Assembly: GCA_025361565.1 (NCBI GenBank)
Contig: JANYKN010000030.1
Span: 1 to 63,060 of the forward strand
Length of the DNA: 63,060 nt
Direction of reading: 5' to 3'
From: Bacteroidota bacterium
GTDB lineage: Bacteria; Bacteroidota; Bacteroidia; Bacteroidales; NBLH01
Part shown: positions 1 to 9,873 of the stretch, one piece after another
Layout of the letters: every line of letters begins with the position of its first letter
How positions within the stretch are numbered: the first letter of the stretch is position 1
Notes under the pieces: model-generated
What the model saw: only the letters and a program-made list of their open reading frames with translations
What the model was told of the DNA's origin: nothing
Databases searched by the model: none
Made by a program: the position numbers and the translations under genes

Positions 1-23
1 ATTAAAAATAAATAAAGAAAGAT

Positions 24-54
24 TTTGAAAGATAAAATATGTTTTGTAAGTTTG
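24..54 (+). promoter_or_regulatory. Bacteroidota-type promoter for the susC/susD operon
   Basis: A TTTG at 24-27 and TAAGTTTG at 47-54 fit the Bacteroidota primary sigma consensus (-33 TTTG, -7 TAnnTTTG) with a 19-base spacer. The predicted transcript start near 60 leaves a leader of about 50 bases before the SusC start at 113. Confidence 0.6.
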
Positions 55-112
55 TCAATAGAATCTTTATAAATTTTTTTATTAAAATTTTTAACTTTTG
101 AAAGAACTTATT

Positions 113-3100
113 ATGAAAAAACTATCAAAACCAATTATTCAAAAGCTCAGTCTTTTGTTTTTATTGATCCTCTTTGGAGGATATTCTTACGGCCAGATTG
201 CTCTAACTGGTAATGTTGTTTCTGTAGATGACAATCAAGGGATACCTGGAGCTACTGTTCAAATTAAGGGTTCCTCTACTGCTACTATTACTGATCTAAA
301 TGGAGAATTTAAAATTACTGCTGCAAGCGCAAAGGATATTTTAGTGTTTTCCAATTTGGGATATGTCACACAAGAAATCGAAATTGGTGATAAAACAAGT
401 TTTATCGTTTCTCTTGAAACTGATAATGAAAACATAGAAGAAGTTGTAGTTGTGGGTTATGGTACTCAGAAAAAAAGTGATCTTACAGGTTCGGTAAGCT
501 CTTTGAAAGGAAATGATCTTACTCAATTACCAACTATGCGTACAGACCAAGCATTGCAGGGTCGTGCAGCCGGTGTTCTTGTTCAAAATACCGATGGTGA
601 GCCAGGCGGTAATGTAACTATCCGAATTAGAGGTGGTAACTCAGTTACAGGTGGTAATAATGCCTTAATAGTCATTGATGGTGTTCAAGGTGGTAATTTA
701 AGTACCTTAAATCCAAATGACATTGAATCTATAGAGGTTTTAAAAGATGCTTCTGCTACTGCAATATATGGTGCACGGGGTGCCAATGGGGTTATTTTGA
801 TATCTACCAAAAAAGGTTTGGTTGGCAAACCAATATTTAATTACAATTATAGTATAGGCTCTCAAAAAATTAGTCAAAAGCTTGATTTAATGGGTGCAGG
901 CGATTTTGCTGCAAAATCGAATGATTATGCTGCAACCCTGAATGGTACCGCGAATTCTCCGATAGTCCCTATCATGCCTTTTACAGATGCTCAAATATCA
1001 GATTTTCGAACAAATGGCGGAACAGATTGGCAAAACGAAATTTATCGCAGCGGATTAATGCAAAACCACCAACTATCAATGGGTGGCGGCTCTGAGAAGG
1101 TTCGATATTTTATTTCGGGCGGTTATATGGATCAGGAAGGGGTTTTGATTAATACAAACTATAAAAGATTCACACTAAGAAGCAATGTGGATCTAAAGCT
1201 CACCAAATGGCTTGATGCCGGTGTTAACCTTAATGTTATCAAAGATAAAGGAAATGTACCCCCAACCGGTGAAGGTACATATTATGGCGATATTCTAGGT
1301 CAGGTTATTAATACAGTTGCAAGATTTGACCCTTGTACACCTATATATGACGAAGTAGGAAATTACAATTTTAAAGCAAATAAAGGTGGACCTTCAGGTA
1401 CAAAAGGGTATGCTGATCCAGATGTTTGGAATCCATTGGCAACCGCACTTGAAACTAAGGCTGATAAGGGTAATATTACAACTGAAGTCAATGCTTTTCT
1501 TGACTTTAAATTGGCAAAAGGACTTAATTTAAGAGTAACCGGTGCTGCAAGTTTAAATAATTTTGCCAATAAAAATTATTATGGCTCAAAAACACAGCCG
1601 GGCTATGGAACAAATGGGTTGGGCAAATTGGAAACCGAACTAAGCCAGTTTTATCAAAATTCCAATATTCTAACTTATAATAAAACCTTCAATGAAAAAC
1701 ATCGTTTAACATTGACCGGTGTTGCGGAACAACAGCTATCATTAGATAATTATGCATATATCGAAGCTCAAGGTTTTTTAAGTGACAACACTGGTATAAA
1801 TGATTTAGGTGGAGCTAATCAGATTAATTCACGTTATAACACTATGTCGAAAACTGCTTTAAACTCTTTCCTTGGTCGTGCCAACTATGTTTATAATGAC
1901 AAGTACATGCTTACTGTAAGTTATAGAGCAGATGGATCTTCAGTTTTTGGTGCAAATAACAAATGGGGTTATTTTCCATCGGCTTCCGTGGCATGGAAAG
2001 CTTCTGAAGAAGAGTTTATTAAAAATCTGGGTCTATTTTCAAATTTAAAATTCAGGGCTAGTTGGGGTAAAACAGGTAATCAAGGTATAACACCTTATCA
2101 ATCATTGGCTTCTGTAGTATCAGGGTTTAACTATCCATACCTAGGTGCTGGTGCAGCAGATATTGGATATGGATTAGGAGTAGCGGCTAACCCAGATTTA
2201 AAATGGGAAACCACTGCTCAAACAGACCTTGGTTTGGATTTTGGCTTTTTTAACGAACGCCTTACTGCAACCGTTGATGTTTATAAAAAGACTACAGAGG
2301 ATTTACTGTTAAACAAGCAAGTAGCAGGATATTCCGGATTTGCTTCAGTACTTTCTAATGTAGGATCAATTGAAAATAAAGGCCTTGAAATATCAATAGG
2401 CGGAATGCCCGTTGCAGTCAAAGATTTTAAATGGACTACAAGTGCAAATATTTCTTTCAACAGGAGTAAAGTACTTGCCTTGGCTTCTGATTTGCCCTTA
2501 CCAATTATTACAAACACAGGCGGTGGCTATAACATTTATAAAAGTGGAGCATGGGCTCTTAAGAATTTAACAGTAGGCCATCCTGTAGAAGAGATGCAAG
2601 GATATGTTTGCTTAGGAACATGGAGCGAAGCAGAGCGTGCCGAAGCATTTAAATTTGGACAAATACCTGGCGAACCGAAATGGTTGGATGTTAATGGCGA
2701 CGGTAAAATATTAAAGGCTGATGATGGCAACCAGGTAATCGGAGATGCAAGCCCCGATTTTATTTGGGGATGGAACAATAGTTTTACATATAAGGCTTTT
2801 GATCTTTCATTCCTTATTCAGGGAAGCCAAGGAAATGACATTTTTAATGCAGTAAGGATTAAAACTGAAGCTGCAAATTATGGAACCAGCACAAACCTGA
2901 ATGACAGATGGACAATTGATAATCAGGATACCTATGTTCCTGGATTTATATCTTCTCAAGATAGAATTGCTCAACTTACATATACTGATCCTAAGACTGG
3001 CCTTCCAGTAGTAAAAGCATCTACAGTAAAAATTGGTAATGATACCCGTTCCAGCCGTTGGATTGAGGATGGTTCTTATGTGCGTTTAAAGAACATTACA

Positions 3101-3328
3101 CTTACTTATAACTTGCCAACATCACTATTGAGTAAAATTCATATATCAAGATTGTCAACTTATGTAACGGCATCAAACCTGTTTACAATTACGAAATATA
3201 CAGGGTATGATCCAGAAGTAAGTTCCTTTAACAGGGGCTCAAGGGTAAAAGCAGGTGGTTTGGGTATCGATTTAAGTAACTACCCAACTGCTAAAGCATT
3301 CATTTTTGGTATTAATGTAACTTTTTAA
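113..3328 (+). CDS. SusC-like TonB-dependent outer-membrane transporter
   Basis: This 1071-residue protein is a SusC-family outer-membrane importer, which takes up oligosaccharides with energy from TonB. It has a signal peptide ending near GYSYGQ, a carboxypeptidase-regulatory-like domain (about 30-110), and a plug domain that opens with VVVVGYGTQKKSDLTGS. A long beta-barrel follows and ends in Phe (NVTF), as outer-membrane barrels do. I chose the ATG at 113 rather than an in-frame TTG at 98, because it directly precedes a canonical Lys-rich signal peptide. SusD follows 8 bases after the stop, so the two form the usual import pair. The glycan cannot be read from this protein alone. Confidence 0.95.
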   Translation: MKKLSKPIIQKLSLLFLLILFGGYSYGQIALTGNVVSVDDNQGIPGATVQIKGSSTATITDLNGEFKITAASAKDILVFSNLGYVTQEIEIGDKTSFIVSLETDNENIEEVVVVGYGTQKKSDLTGSVSSLKGNDLTQLPTMRTDQALQGRAAGVLVQNTDGEPGGNVTIRIRGGNSVTGGNNALIVIDGVQGGNLSTLNPNDIESIEVLKDASATAIYGARGANGVILISTKKGLVGKPIFNYNYSIGSQKISQKLDLMGAGDFAAKSNDYAATLNGTANSPIVPIMPFTDAQISDFRTNGGTDWQNEIYRSGLMQNHQLSMGGGSEKVRYFISGGYMDQEGVLINTNYKRFTLRSNVDLKLTKWLDAGVNLNVIKDKGNVPPTGEGTYYGDILGQVINTVARFDPCTPIYDEVGNYNFKANKGGPSGTKGYADPDVWNPLATALETKADKGNITTEVNAFLDFKLAKGLNLRVTGAASLNNFANKNYYGSKTQPGYGTNGLGKLETELSQFYQNSNILTYNKTFNEKHRLTLTGVAEQQLSLDNYAYIEAQGFLSDNTGINDLGGANQINSRYNTMSKTALNSFLGRANYVYNDKYMLTVSYRADGSSVFGANNKWGYFPSASVAWKASEEEFIKNLGLFSNLKFRASWGKTGNQGITPYQSLASVVSGFNYPYLGAGAADIGYGLGVAANPDLKWETTAQTDLGLDFGFFNERLTATVDVYKKTTEDLLLNKQVAGYSGFASVLSNVGSIENKGLEISIGGMPVAVKDFKWTTSANISFNRSKVLALASDLPLPIITNTGGGYNIYKSGAWALKNLTVGHPVEEMQGYVCLGTWSEAERAEAFKFGQIPGEPKWLDVNGDGKILKADDGNQVIGDASPDFIWGWNNSFTYKAFDLSFLIQGSQGNDIFNAVRIKTEAANYGTSTNLNDRWTIDNQDTYVPGFISSQDRIAQLTYTDPKTGLPVVKASTVKIGNDTRSSRWIEDGSYVRLKNITLTYNLPTSLLSKIHISRLSTYVTASNLFTITKYTGYDPEVSSFNRGSRVKAGGLGIDLSNYPTAKAFIFGINVTF

Positions 3329-3336
3329 TTAGACTT

Positions 3337-4824
3337 ATGAAAAAATATAAAATCAATTTATTTAAAAGCTTTATATTATTGCTTTTAACTATAGCAGGCA
3401 CTTCCTGTCAAGACCTTACAGAAGCACCTGAAGGGAAATTAACCCCTGAAACTTTCTATGAAACTCCAGCCCAATGCGAAGCATCTTTTACGGCTTCAAT
3501 GAATGCACTTTATACTACCTGGAGTGGTTATACAGCTGATGGCTTTTTTCCAAATGGTCAAAATGCATGGCCGAATACCTCATTAGGATATGAACCTACA
3601 GCTAATAATCAATTTTGGCAATGGCATTATAAAGCACTAAGCAATATAAATCCAGTTTTAAAAGCTATTAAAGCAGGGAACTTAAGTAAATTTCCTGCAG
3701 ATCAGGTGGCAGATATAACTGGACAGGCTAGATTCCTTAGGGCTTTTAATTATTTTATTTTGGTAAGGCTTTATGGAAGAATACCTTATGTAGATGAGGA
3801 TACTCCAGACTTAATTATGAATCCCTTAACACCTGAATCAAGGATTGAAATTGCAGCTATGTATGATAAAATCGAAGCCGATTTACTTTATGCTGCCGAG
3901 AATATGTATGATCGTGACCCAGCTAATCCAGGTAAACCAAACAAATGGGTTGCAAAAGGATTATTGGCAAAAGTATATTTAACCAGGGCTACTGCTCCAT
4001 TAAATCAAACAGAAAACTATGCCAAGGCACGAGATATTGCAGATGATGTAATTGTTAATGGGCCATACGATCTAGTTCCTTTAGTTACAGACGTATTTAA
4101 AACTTCAAATGTTAACAATATTGAATCGATGTTTGCATTCCAGTCAGCTCCTGACTATCCTGCAATGCCTGGAATTGATAATGCCCCCGATGAATGGGGT
4201 GGATGGGGAGATGGTGCCACAAAAGCTCTTTGGGCTGATAGTTACCCCGAACAACCACGTAAACATATTTATTTACTTACCGATTGGCCTGTTGATCTTT
4301 ATGATATAGGAGGAGCTTGGGTCGATTATCCTAATTCCAGTTCTGGAATTCCTTGGAATGGTAAACGCTGCTGGCCAAATCTTACGGTTGACCAACAATT
4401 AACTGATGCTGGTAATAGTGGTGTAATTATGCCAATTTTAAGGTTTGCCGATATATTACTGGTTTATGCAGAGGCTGCAAATATGGCTGAAGGTGGACCT
4501 TCGCAATTGGCAGTTGATCGTTTAAACAGGATTATCGACAGAGCAAATACACCTTCTGTTACTGAAGTGCCTAAAACAAATATCCCAGGAACGGAGCCAC
4601 TTGCTACAACCAGCATGACGAAAGAGGATTTTGATCTAAAAGTGATAGCAGAAAGAGACTATGAACTTTGTTTTGAATTTGACAGGTATTTTGATGTACT
4701 TAGGAAGCATATTTTAATGGAAGTGAATTTGCCAGACGATGCAGCCAATTATGTTGAAACTGACTATTTATTGCCAATTCCTCCATTCGATGCAACACTT
4801 ATTGGTAATAACCCTGGATACTAA
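3337..4824 (+). CDS. SusD-like outer-membrane glycan-binding lipoprotein (RagB/SusD family)
   Basis: This 495-residue surface lipoprotein is the expected partner of the SusC transporter just upstream and would cap the barrel and bind the oligosaccharide. The signal peptide ends in a lipobox with Cys in GTSCQDL. Typical SusD features are the early PEGKLTPETFY segment, the ARFLRAFNYF helix, and a late RDYELCFEFDRYFDVLR segment before a short C-terminal loop. Length is normal for the family. It is co-transcribed with susC, and a strong terminator lies just downstream. Confidence 0.95.
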   Translation: MKKYKINLFKSFILLLLTIAGTSCQDLTEAPEGKLTPETFYETPAQCEASFTASMNALYTTWSGYTADGFFPNGQNAWPNTSLGYEPTANNQFWQWHYKALSNINPVLKAIKAGNLSKFPADQVADITGQARFLRAFNYFILVRLYGRIPYVDEDTPDLIMNPLTPESRIEIAAMYDKIEADLLYAAENMYDRDPANPGKPNKWVAKGLLAKVYLTRATAPLNQTENYAKARDIADDVIVNGPYDLVPLVTDVFKTSNVNNIESMFAFQSAPDYPAMPGIDNAPDEWGGWGDGATKALWADSYPEQPRKHIYLLTDWPVDLYDIGGAWVDYPNSSSGIPWNGKRCWPNLTVDQQLTDAGNSGVIMPILRFADILLVYAEAANMAEGGPSQLAVDRLNRIIDRANTPSVTEVPKTNIPGTEPLATTSMTKEDFDLKVIAERDYELCFEFDRYFDVLRKHILMEVNLPDDAANYVETDYLLPIPPFDATLIGNNPGY

Positions 4825-4847
4825 TCGAATATGAATTTTTGATTGAA

Positions 4848-4888
4848 GACTATAAAACCCTAAAATAATGGGTTTTATAGTCGTTTTT
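4848..4888 (+). terminator. Intrinsic terminator after susD
   Basis: A perfect 13-bp inverted repeat (4848-4860 and 4870-4882) with a 9-base loop is followed by a short T run. It separates the susCD transcript from the SGNH hydrolase gene. Confidence 0.85.
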
Positions 4889-4912
4889 CCAATACACGAT
4901 TAAAATTATTTT

Positions 4913-6049
4913 ATGTTAACAAAACAGTTTGTTTGTACCGTACTATTGGTAAGTATTTTCCACGTTTATTCATTGGGCGGTACTATCAATTCTGAAAATA
5001 TTCAACCAAAAGATTCCTTGAAGTTTTACAGTGGTCAGAATTTTACGATTATTGGCAAATTTCATGACGAAAAAAATTATGTTCGTTTTCCTCAGGGCTT
5101 TAAAGAAAAACTGAGACCAGAAGTTTGGGAACTTGGCCAAAATTCCACTGGAATTTCTATCCGTTTCCGCACAAACGCAAGCAATATGAGCATAAAATGG
5201 ACAGTTATGGACGAAGTTTCATTTCCCCACATGGCATTGACAGGGATTAGGGGAGTTGATTTATATGCATATGAAAATTGTGTGTGGCAGTTTGTTCAAA
5301 CAGGTAGGCCAGGAGAAAAAACAAGCGAATATGTAATGTTTGAGAATGAAGCAAATGGATTTAGGGAATATCTGTTAAACCTTCCTTTATACGATGGTGT
5401 TGATTCTATATTTATTGGAATTAATGCAGATGCAGAAATTTCAAAACCAAAAGAACAATATCTAATAAACAAAAAACCAGTAGTATATTACGGTAGCAGC
5501 ATTGCGCAAGGTGGATGTGCCAGCCGCCCCGGAATGGCATTTACAAATATCTTATCTCGAAAATTGGATAGAAGTTTTATTAACATGGGATTTAGTGGCG
5601 AAGGTACTTTCGATCAATCCGTTGGAGAAGCCATTTGCGAAGTGGATGCTGCCTTATATATAATTGATTGCAATCCAAATACTGAAAAGGAACTCATTTA
5701 TCAAAGAGCTGTAGATTTGGTTAAACAGATGAAAAAGAGCAGACCAAATACTCCTATTTTGCTGGTGGAGAACTATATATATGCCAATCAAAAAGTGATG
5801 ACTGAAAATACTTTAAACCATGAAAGCAAGCGAAAGGAGATGACTGAGGAAAAACAGAAAGAATTGAGATTGGCTTTTGAAACGCTTAAAAAATCAGGCA
5901 CAACAAATCTCTATTATCAAACTGGTATAAATTTAATTGGGGATGATGGCGAAGCAACAGTAGATGGAGTGCATCCTACTGATTTAGGAATGAGTAGGAT
6001 TGCCGAAGCCTTGTTTTCACAAATAAATAAAATTATAAATAAAAAATAA
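4913..6049 (+). CDS. Secreted SGNH/GDSL-type hydrolase, probable carbohydrate esterase
   Basis: This 378-residue protein has an N-terminal signal peptide, a beta-rich N-terminal domain (about 35-180) and an SGNH hydrolase domain. The nucleophile block is YYGSSIAQGG, the oxyanion Gly block is INMGFSGEG, and the catalytic Asp/His block is DGVHPTDLGM. This two-domain layout is common among esterases of polysaccharide loci that remove acetyl or other acyl groups. It is the first gene after the susCD terminator, so it probably has its own promoter in the short gap. The substrate is not determinable here. Confidence 0.85.
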   Translation: MLTKQFVCTVLLVSIFHVYSLGGTINSENIQPKDSLKFYSGQNFTIIGKFHDEKNYVRFPQGFKEKLRPEVWELGQNSTGISIRFRTNASNMSIKWTVMDEVSFPHMALTGIRGVDLYAYENCVWQFVQTGRPGEKTSEYVMFENEANGFREYLLNLPLYDGVDSIFIGINADAEISKPKEQYLINKKPVVYYGSSIAQGGCASRPGMAFTNILSRKLDRSFINMGFSGEGTFDQSVGEAICEVDAALYIIDCNPNTEKELIYQRAVDLVKQMKKSRPNTPILLVENYIYANQKVMTENTLNHESKRKEMTEEKQKELRLAFETLKKSGTTNLYYQTGINLIGDDGEATVDGVHPTDLGMSRIAEALFSQINKIINKK

Positions 6050-6593
6050 TCCAAATTTATTATGTTGTTGAAATTAAAGTGGCAATAAGTATCCGGTAAA
6101 TTTATAGTGATATTTCCCGAATAATATTAAGTTAGAAAAAATGTGTTTATTCCATAATAGTTGTTAATGTGTTCGAATTTTGCAATGTGCACAACCATTT
6201 GTGAAGTAGCGGAAATTAGAATTATTATTTTTTCATGTAGTCCTATTTAGGTTGAGTTTAGGTAATGGTGTCCGGTATTTGCCGGACACTTTTTTAATCA
6301 CATAGAATTGCATATACAATTGCAAGATGTTGATAATTATAGTTATACTTGAGGGTAACGTTTATAATCTACTTCGCAAGTTTATTTTATTGATTTTTAA
6401 GGCAATATGATATGGACAACAGCAGTGTTTTTTATCAAACATTAGGGCATAATTCCAGTCGAAATCCATATATACCACAAAGGAAATCGCGGATTTGTAT
6501 TGAAAAGACAAGTTGAAAAATGGATGCGGCCTTTTTTTGATTTGATGGTAGTTAACAATTGGATGTAATAGTTAATTTTTAAAAATACATATA
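6050..6593. other. 544-base intergenic region
   Basis: This is an AT-rich gap with no credible coding sequence. It contains one strong hairpin terminator about 220 bases after the SGNH stop (6268-6295). The roughly 300 bases after the hairpin presumably hold the promoter of the GH27 gene, but I could not place a consensus box with confidence. Confidence 0.6.
6268..6295 (+). terminator. Intrinsic terminator in the SGNH-GH27 gap
   Basis: GTGTCCGG at 6268-6275 pairs perfectly with CCGGACAC at 6282-6289 around a 6-base loop, followed by six T. It either ends a long 3' UTR of the SGNH gene or a small RNA. Confidence 0.8.
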
Positions 6594-7817
6594 ATGAAAA
6601 AGATTGTTTTAATTCTGATATTTTTTGTCTTTTTTGGATTGCAGAGCTTCAGTCAAAATGCGAAACCAGAACACCATCAAAGAACACCAATAATGGGATG
6701 GTCCAGCTGGAATAATTTTCATGTAAATATTGATGAAAAAGCCATAAAAGAACAAGCAGATTTTATGGTTTCAACTGGAATGAGAAATGTAGGTTATTCC
6801 TATATCAATATCGACGATGGCTACTTTGGTGGAAGAGATGAAATGGGAAATTTAGTTGCAAATCATAAAAGATTTCCAAACGGAATGAAAGTTATTGCTG
6901 ATTATATTCATTCAAAAGGATTATATGCCGGAATTTATACAGATGCAGGAATAAATACTTGTGCTTCGAAATGGGATAATGACACTTTGGGCAATGGTTC
7001 AGGAATTTTTGGGCATGAATATCAAGACCTCAGCAAAATGCTCAATGAATGGGGTTTTGACTTTATAAAAGTCGACTGGTGCGGTGCGAGCTGGATGGGA
7101 TTGAATGAACAAACCCGCTATACAATAATCGGAAATATAATTAGAGAAATTAACCCAACGGTGGTTTACAATATTTGCAGATGGCAATTTACTGGAGAAT
7201 GGGCTACCTGTTTTGCTGATTCCTGGCGAATTTCAGGTGATATTGACAACACATTCAAGTCTATTCTTAATATTATTGATTTGAATGCCGATTTATGGAA
7301 ATATGCTTCACCCGGCCATGTAAACGACATGGACATGTTACAGGTTGGGCGCGGCATGAGCTACGAAGAAGACAAAACCCACTTTAGTATGTGGTGCATG
7401 ATGAACTCGCCACTTTTGGCTGGTAACGATCTGAGAACCATGTCCAAACAAACCATCGAAATTCTTACCAACAAAGAAATAATTGCACTGAATCAAGACC
7501 CGCTGGTTTATCAGGCTAGAAGATTGAGTAAAAAAGGCGATTTGGAAGTTTGGGCAAAACCATTGATTTCAACCATGGGCGGTAAAGTTGCAGTTGCATT
7601 GCTGAACAGGTCGGAGAAAAAGGCGACGATCAGTTTTAATCTGGATTCAGTTGGCCTAAATGCAAGCAAAGGTTACGCAATGCGCGATTTATGGGCAAAA
7701 AAAGATTTTGAATTGTCAAAAGAAGAACAAGTAAGTTTTGAAGTTCCGGCACATGGAGTTGTTGTTTTAAAAATTATTGGAATCATGAAACCTTATAATG
7801 TTTTTCAGTATAAATAA
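6594..7817 (+). CDS. Glycoside hydrolase family 27, alpha-galactosidase-like, secreted
   Basis: This 407-residue protein with a signal peptide (ending near SFSQ) matches GH27, which acts on alpha-galactosides or related sugars by a retaining mechanism. The (beta/alpha)8 barrel opens with TPIMGWSSWNNF. Other marks are NIDDGYF, the nucleophile segment FIKVDWCG (Asp) and the acid/base segment SWRISGDI (Asp). A C-terminal beta-domain follows. Family length is normal. Within this locus it would trim side chains from the polymer. GH27 also contains beta-L-arabinopyranosidases, so the sugar is uncertain. Confidence 0.9.
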   Translation: MKKIVLILIFFVFFGLQSFSQNAKPEHHQRTPIMGWSSWNNFHVNIDEKAIKEQADFMVSTGMRNVGYSYINIDDGYFGGRDEMGNLVANHKRFPNGMKVIADYIHSKGLYAGIYTDAGINTCASKWDNDTLGNGSGIFGHEYQDLSKMLNEWGFDFIKVDWCGASWMGLNEQTRYTIIGNIIREINPTVVYNICRWQFTGEWATCFADSWRISGDIDNTFKSILNIIDLNADLWKYASPGHVNDMDMLQVGRGMSYEEDKTHFSMWCMMNSPLLAGNDLRTMSKQTIEILTNKEIIALNQDPLVYQARRLSKKGDLEVWAKPLISTMGGKVAVALLNRSEKKATISFNLDSVGLNASKGYAMRDLWAKKDFELSKEEQVSFEVPAHGVVVLKIIGIMKPYNVFQYK

Positions 7818-7872
7818 TTTAACAATATGCACTTCATTTTACATTGAATAGAACTAAACTAAATTTAAACAT

Positions 7873-8256
7873 ATGAATAAAAACGTTTTTGCATTGCTTA
7901 TTTTGTTATCATTCGTTCATATAACTTCTGTATTTGGGCAGTCACTTCCTGACTCTTTGGTAAGCAAAAAATATGTTTATTGTGAACTTTCAAGTGTAAA
8001 CAAAGCTTTCAAATCTTTCATTTATGTGGTAGCAGATTTTGGTGATAATACAAACTCGTCTGATAATCATATCATTAAAGATGAAAAAACTGAAAGAAAT
8101 AAAGAATTTAATTCAATGGTAGATGCACTAAACTTTATGTCGGATAAAGGTTGGGAAGTTGTTTCTGTGTATACAAATGTTTCTTCTAATAATGTTAATA
8201 ACATTACAACGAGCTCTTCAACCTATTTATTAAAGAAAATTAAAGAAGCTAAATAA
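7873..8256 (+). CDS. Small secreted protein of unknown function
   Basis: This 127-residue protein has a clear signal peptide (cleavage near SVFGQ) and no lipobox. The mature part is polar, with a Ser/Asn-rich stretch near the C terminus (VSSNNVNNITTSSSTYLLKK). A GWEVVSVYTN segment resembles small DUF4177-like beta proteins, but the match is too short to assign. It sits between the GH27 gene and a Tat-exported oxidoreductase. Confidence 0.6.
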   Translation: MNKNVFALLILLSFVHITSVFGQSLPDSLVSKKYVYCELSSVNKAFKSFIYVVADFGDNTNSSDNHIIKDEKTERNKEFNSMVDALNFMSDKGWEVVSVYTNVSSNNVNNITTSSSTYLLKKIKEAK

Positions 8257-8310
8257 TTGTAATTACTACTTGAAAACTAGATATAACCAATATTTTACAA
8301 GCTGAATATT

Positions 8311-9846
8311 ATGAGTAAATTTTTAAGAAGAGATTTCCTTAAAGGATTAGTAGCACTTCCTTTTATGGGCTATTTTGCATTATCGTTCAAGGATAATATT
8401 TTGCTGGAACAGGCTAAAAAGAAAACAGATTATTTAAAAGATCTGGGGATTGATCATTTGGAAGCTTTACGTTTTAAGTTTCCGAAGTGGAATTCTGATA
8501 ACACAAAACCAATTAGGTTAGGAATTGCTGGATATGGATGGCGTGGACCAGTTTTAATGAGAGCTTTGGGTCATGCACATCCCAATTGGATTGCAGAAAA
8601 TACCAAAGACGGAAAATATAATGATGAACTCCTATCATTTTTAGATCAAGAAGATTTAAATGTCGAATTTACTGCTGTTTGCGATGCTTTTTCGTTTCGT
8701 GCCCAAGATGCTTTAGCTACTTCGCTAAATGAGGTTTATCCGGGCGAAAAGAAAGGGAAACGAAAACCCATAAAAATATTTGCAACTTACAAGGAAATGA
8801 TTGAAAGCAAGGAGATTGACGCTGTAATAATTTCTACTCCAGACCATTTACATGCAAACATGGCAACAATAGCTGCAAAAGCTGGTATCCATGTTTATCT
8901 TGAAAAACCAATGACCCGAACCATTGAAGAAGCAAAAGCCTTAAGAGATGTAATCAAATCGTCAAATATAGTTTTTCAGCTAGGCCATGAAAATCGGCAG
9001 CAAAGAAGTTATGAAGTAGCTAAGGAATTGGTGGCCAAAAATGTATTAGGTGATATTTCCCTGGTTGAAACTTTTACAAACCGAAATAGTGATTTTGGTG
9101 CATGGATAAGAGGAATTGACAAAAGGGCCTCATTGCAAACTATTAATTGGAAAGAATTTCTAGGTGATTCGACTTATCAGGAATTTAATCCAGATAAATA
9201 TTTTAACTGGCAACGATTTAATGAATTTGGCTCAGGGGTCACCGGCAGTCAGTTCAGTCATTTTTATGATTGTGTAAATCAAGTGCTCAATTTAGGAATT
9301 CCCGAATATGTTGCAGCATTGGGCGGAACTTATTATTTTAAAGATGCCCGGGATATTCCGGATGTTTTAAATTGTATTTTCAACTATCCAAAAAGAGGTT
9401 TGTCATTGACTTATGATTGTACACTTAAAAATAGTAAATTCAGAGGAATAACATTTATGGGCACTGATGCAACCATGGAAATTGAGAATAATGTCAATGT
9501 TTACAAAGATTCTGAATCTGTAAAATACAAGAAAATTGAAATCGATCCGAACAAAACCATTTTCTCTTATTTCCCAGATCCAAGAGTAGATGCAGTTTCT
9601 TCGGCTACTGCTTTAACTTATATTAAAAACGGTTTTGGTAAAACCATGATTGAAAATAGAATTGTTGATACTACTTATCTTCATTTAAAAGAATGGATAG
9701 ACGCCATTCGTGGGCACGGAAAGCCTTGTTGTGATATTGACAGAGGTTTTGAAGAATCGGTGACTTTTATATTGGCCAATATTGCTCTGGACCATAAAAA
9801 AACGGTGTCTTGGGATGCAATAAATGAGAAAGCAGTGGTATCTTAA
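8311..9846 (+). CDS. Exported Gfo/Idh/MocA-family oxidoreductase
   Basis: This 511-residue NAD(P)-dependent oxidoreductase starts with a Tat-like signal (RRDFLKGLVALPF), so it probably acts in the periplasm with cofactor bound before export. The Rossmann domain shows LGIAGYGWRG, and the family motif EKP occurs in YLEKPMTRT. The C-terminal alpha/beta domain follows, with conserved SQFSHFYDCVN. Such enzymes oxidise or reduce sugar hydroxyls, and several act on 3-keto-glycosides or hydrolyse glycosides by an NAD-dependent route. A DoxX-like gene follows after 27 bases and is probably co-transcribed. Confidence 0.85.
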   Translation: MSKFLRRDFLKGLVALPFMGYFALSFKDNILLEQAKKKTDYLKDLGIDHLEALRFKFPKWNSDNTKPIRLGIAGYGWRGPVLMRALGHAHPNWIAENTKDGKYNDELLSFLDQEDLNVEFTAVCDAFSFRAQDALATSLNEVYPGEKKGKRKPIKIFATYKEMIESKEIDAVIISTPDHLHANMATIAAKAGIHVYLEKPMTRTIEEAKALRDVIKSSNIVFQLGHENRQQRSYEVAKELVAKNVLGDISLVETFTNRNSDFGAWIRGIDKRASLQTINWKEFLGDSTYQEFNPDKYFNWQRFNEFGSGVTGSQFSHFYDCVNQVLNLGIPEYVAALGGTYYFKDARDIPDVLNCIFNYPKRGLSLTYDCTLKNSKFRGITFMGTDATMEIENNVNVYKDSESVKYKKIEIDPNKTIFSYFPDPRVDAVSSATALTYIKNGFGKTMIENRIVDTTYLHLKEWIDAIRGHGKPCCDIDRGFEESVTFILANIALDHKKTVSWDAINEKAVVS

Positions 9847-9873
9847 AATTCTAATTTATAAAAAAATAAAATA

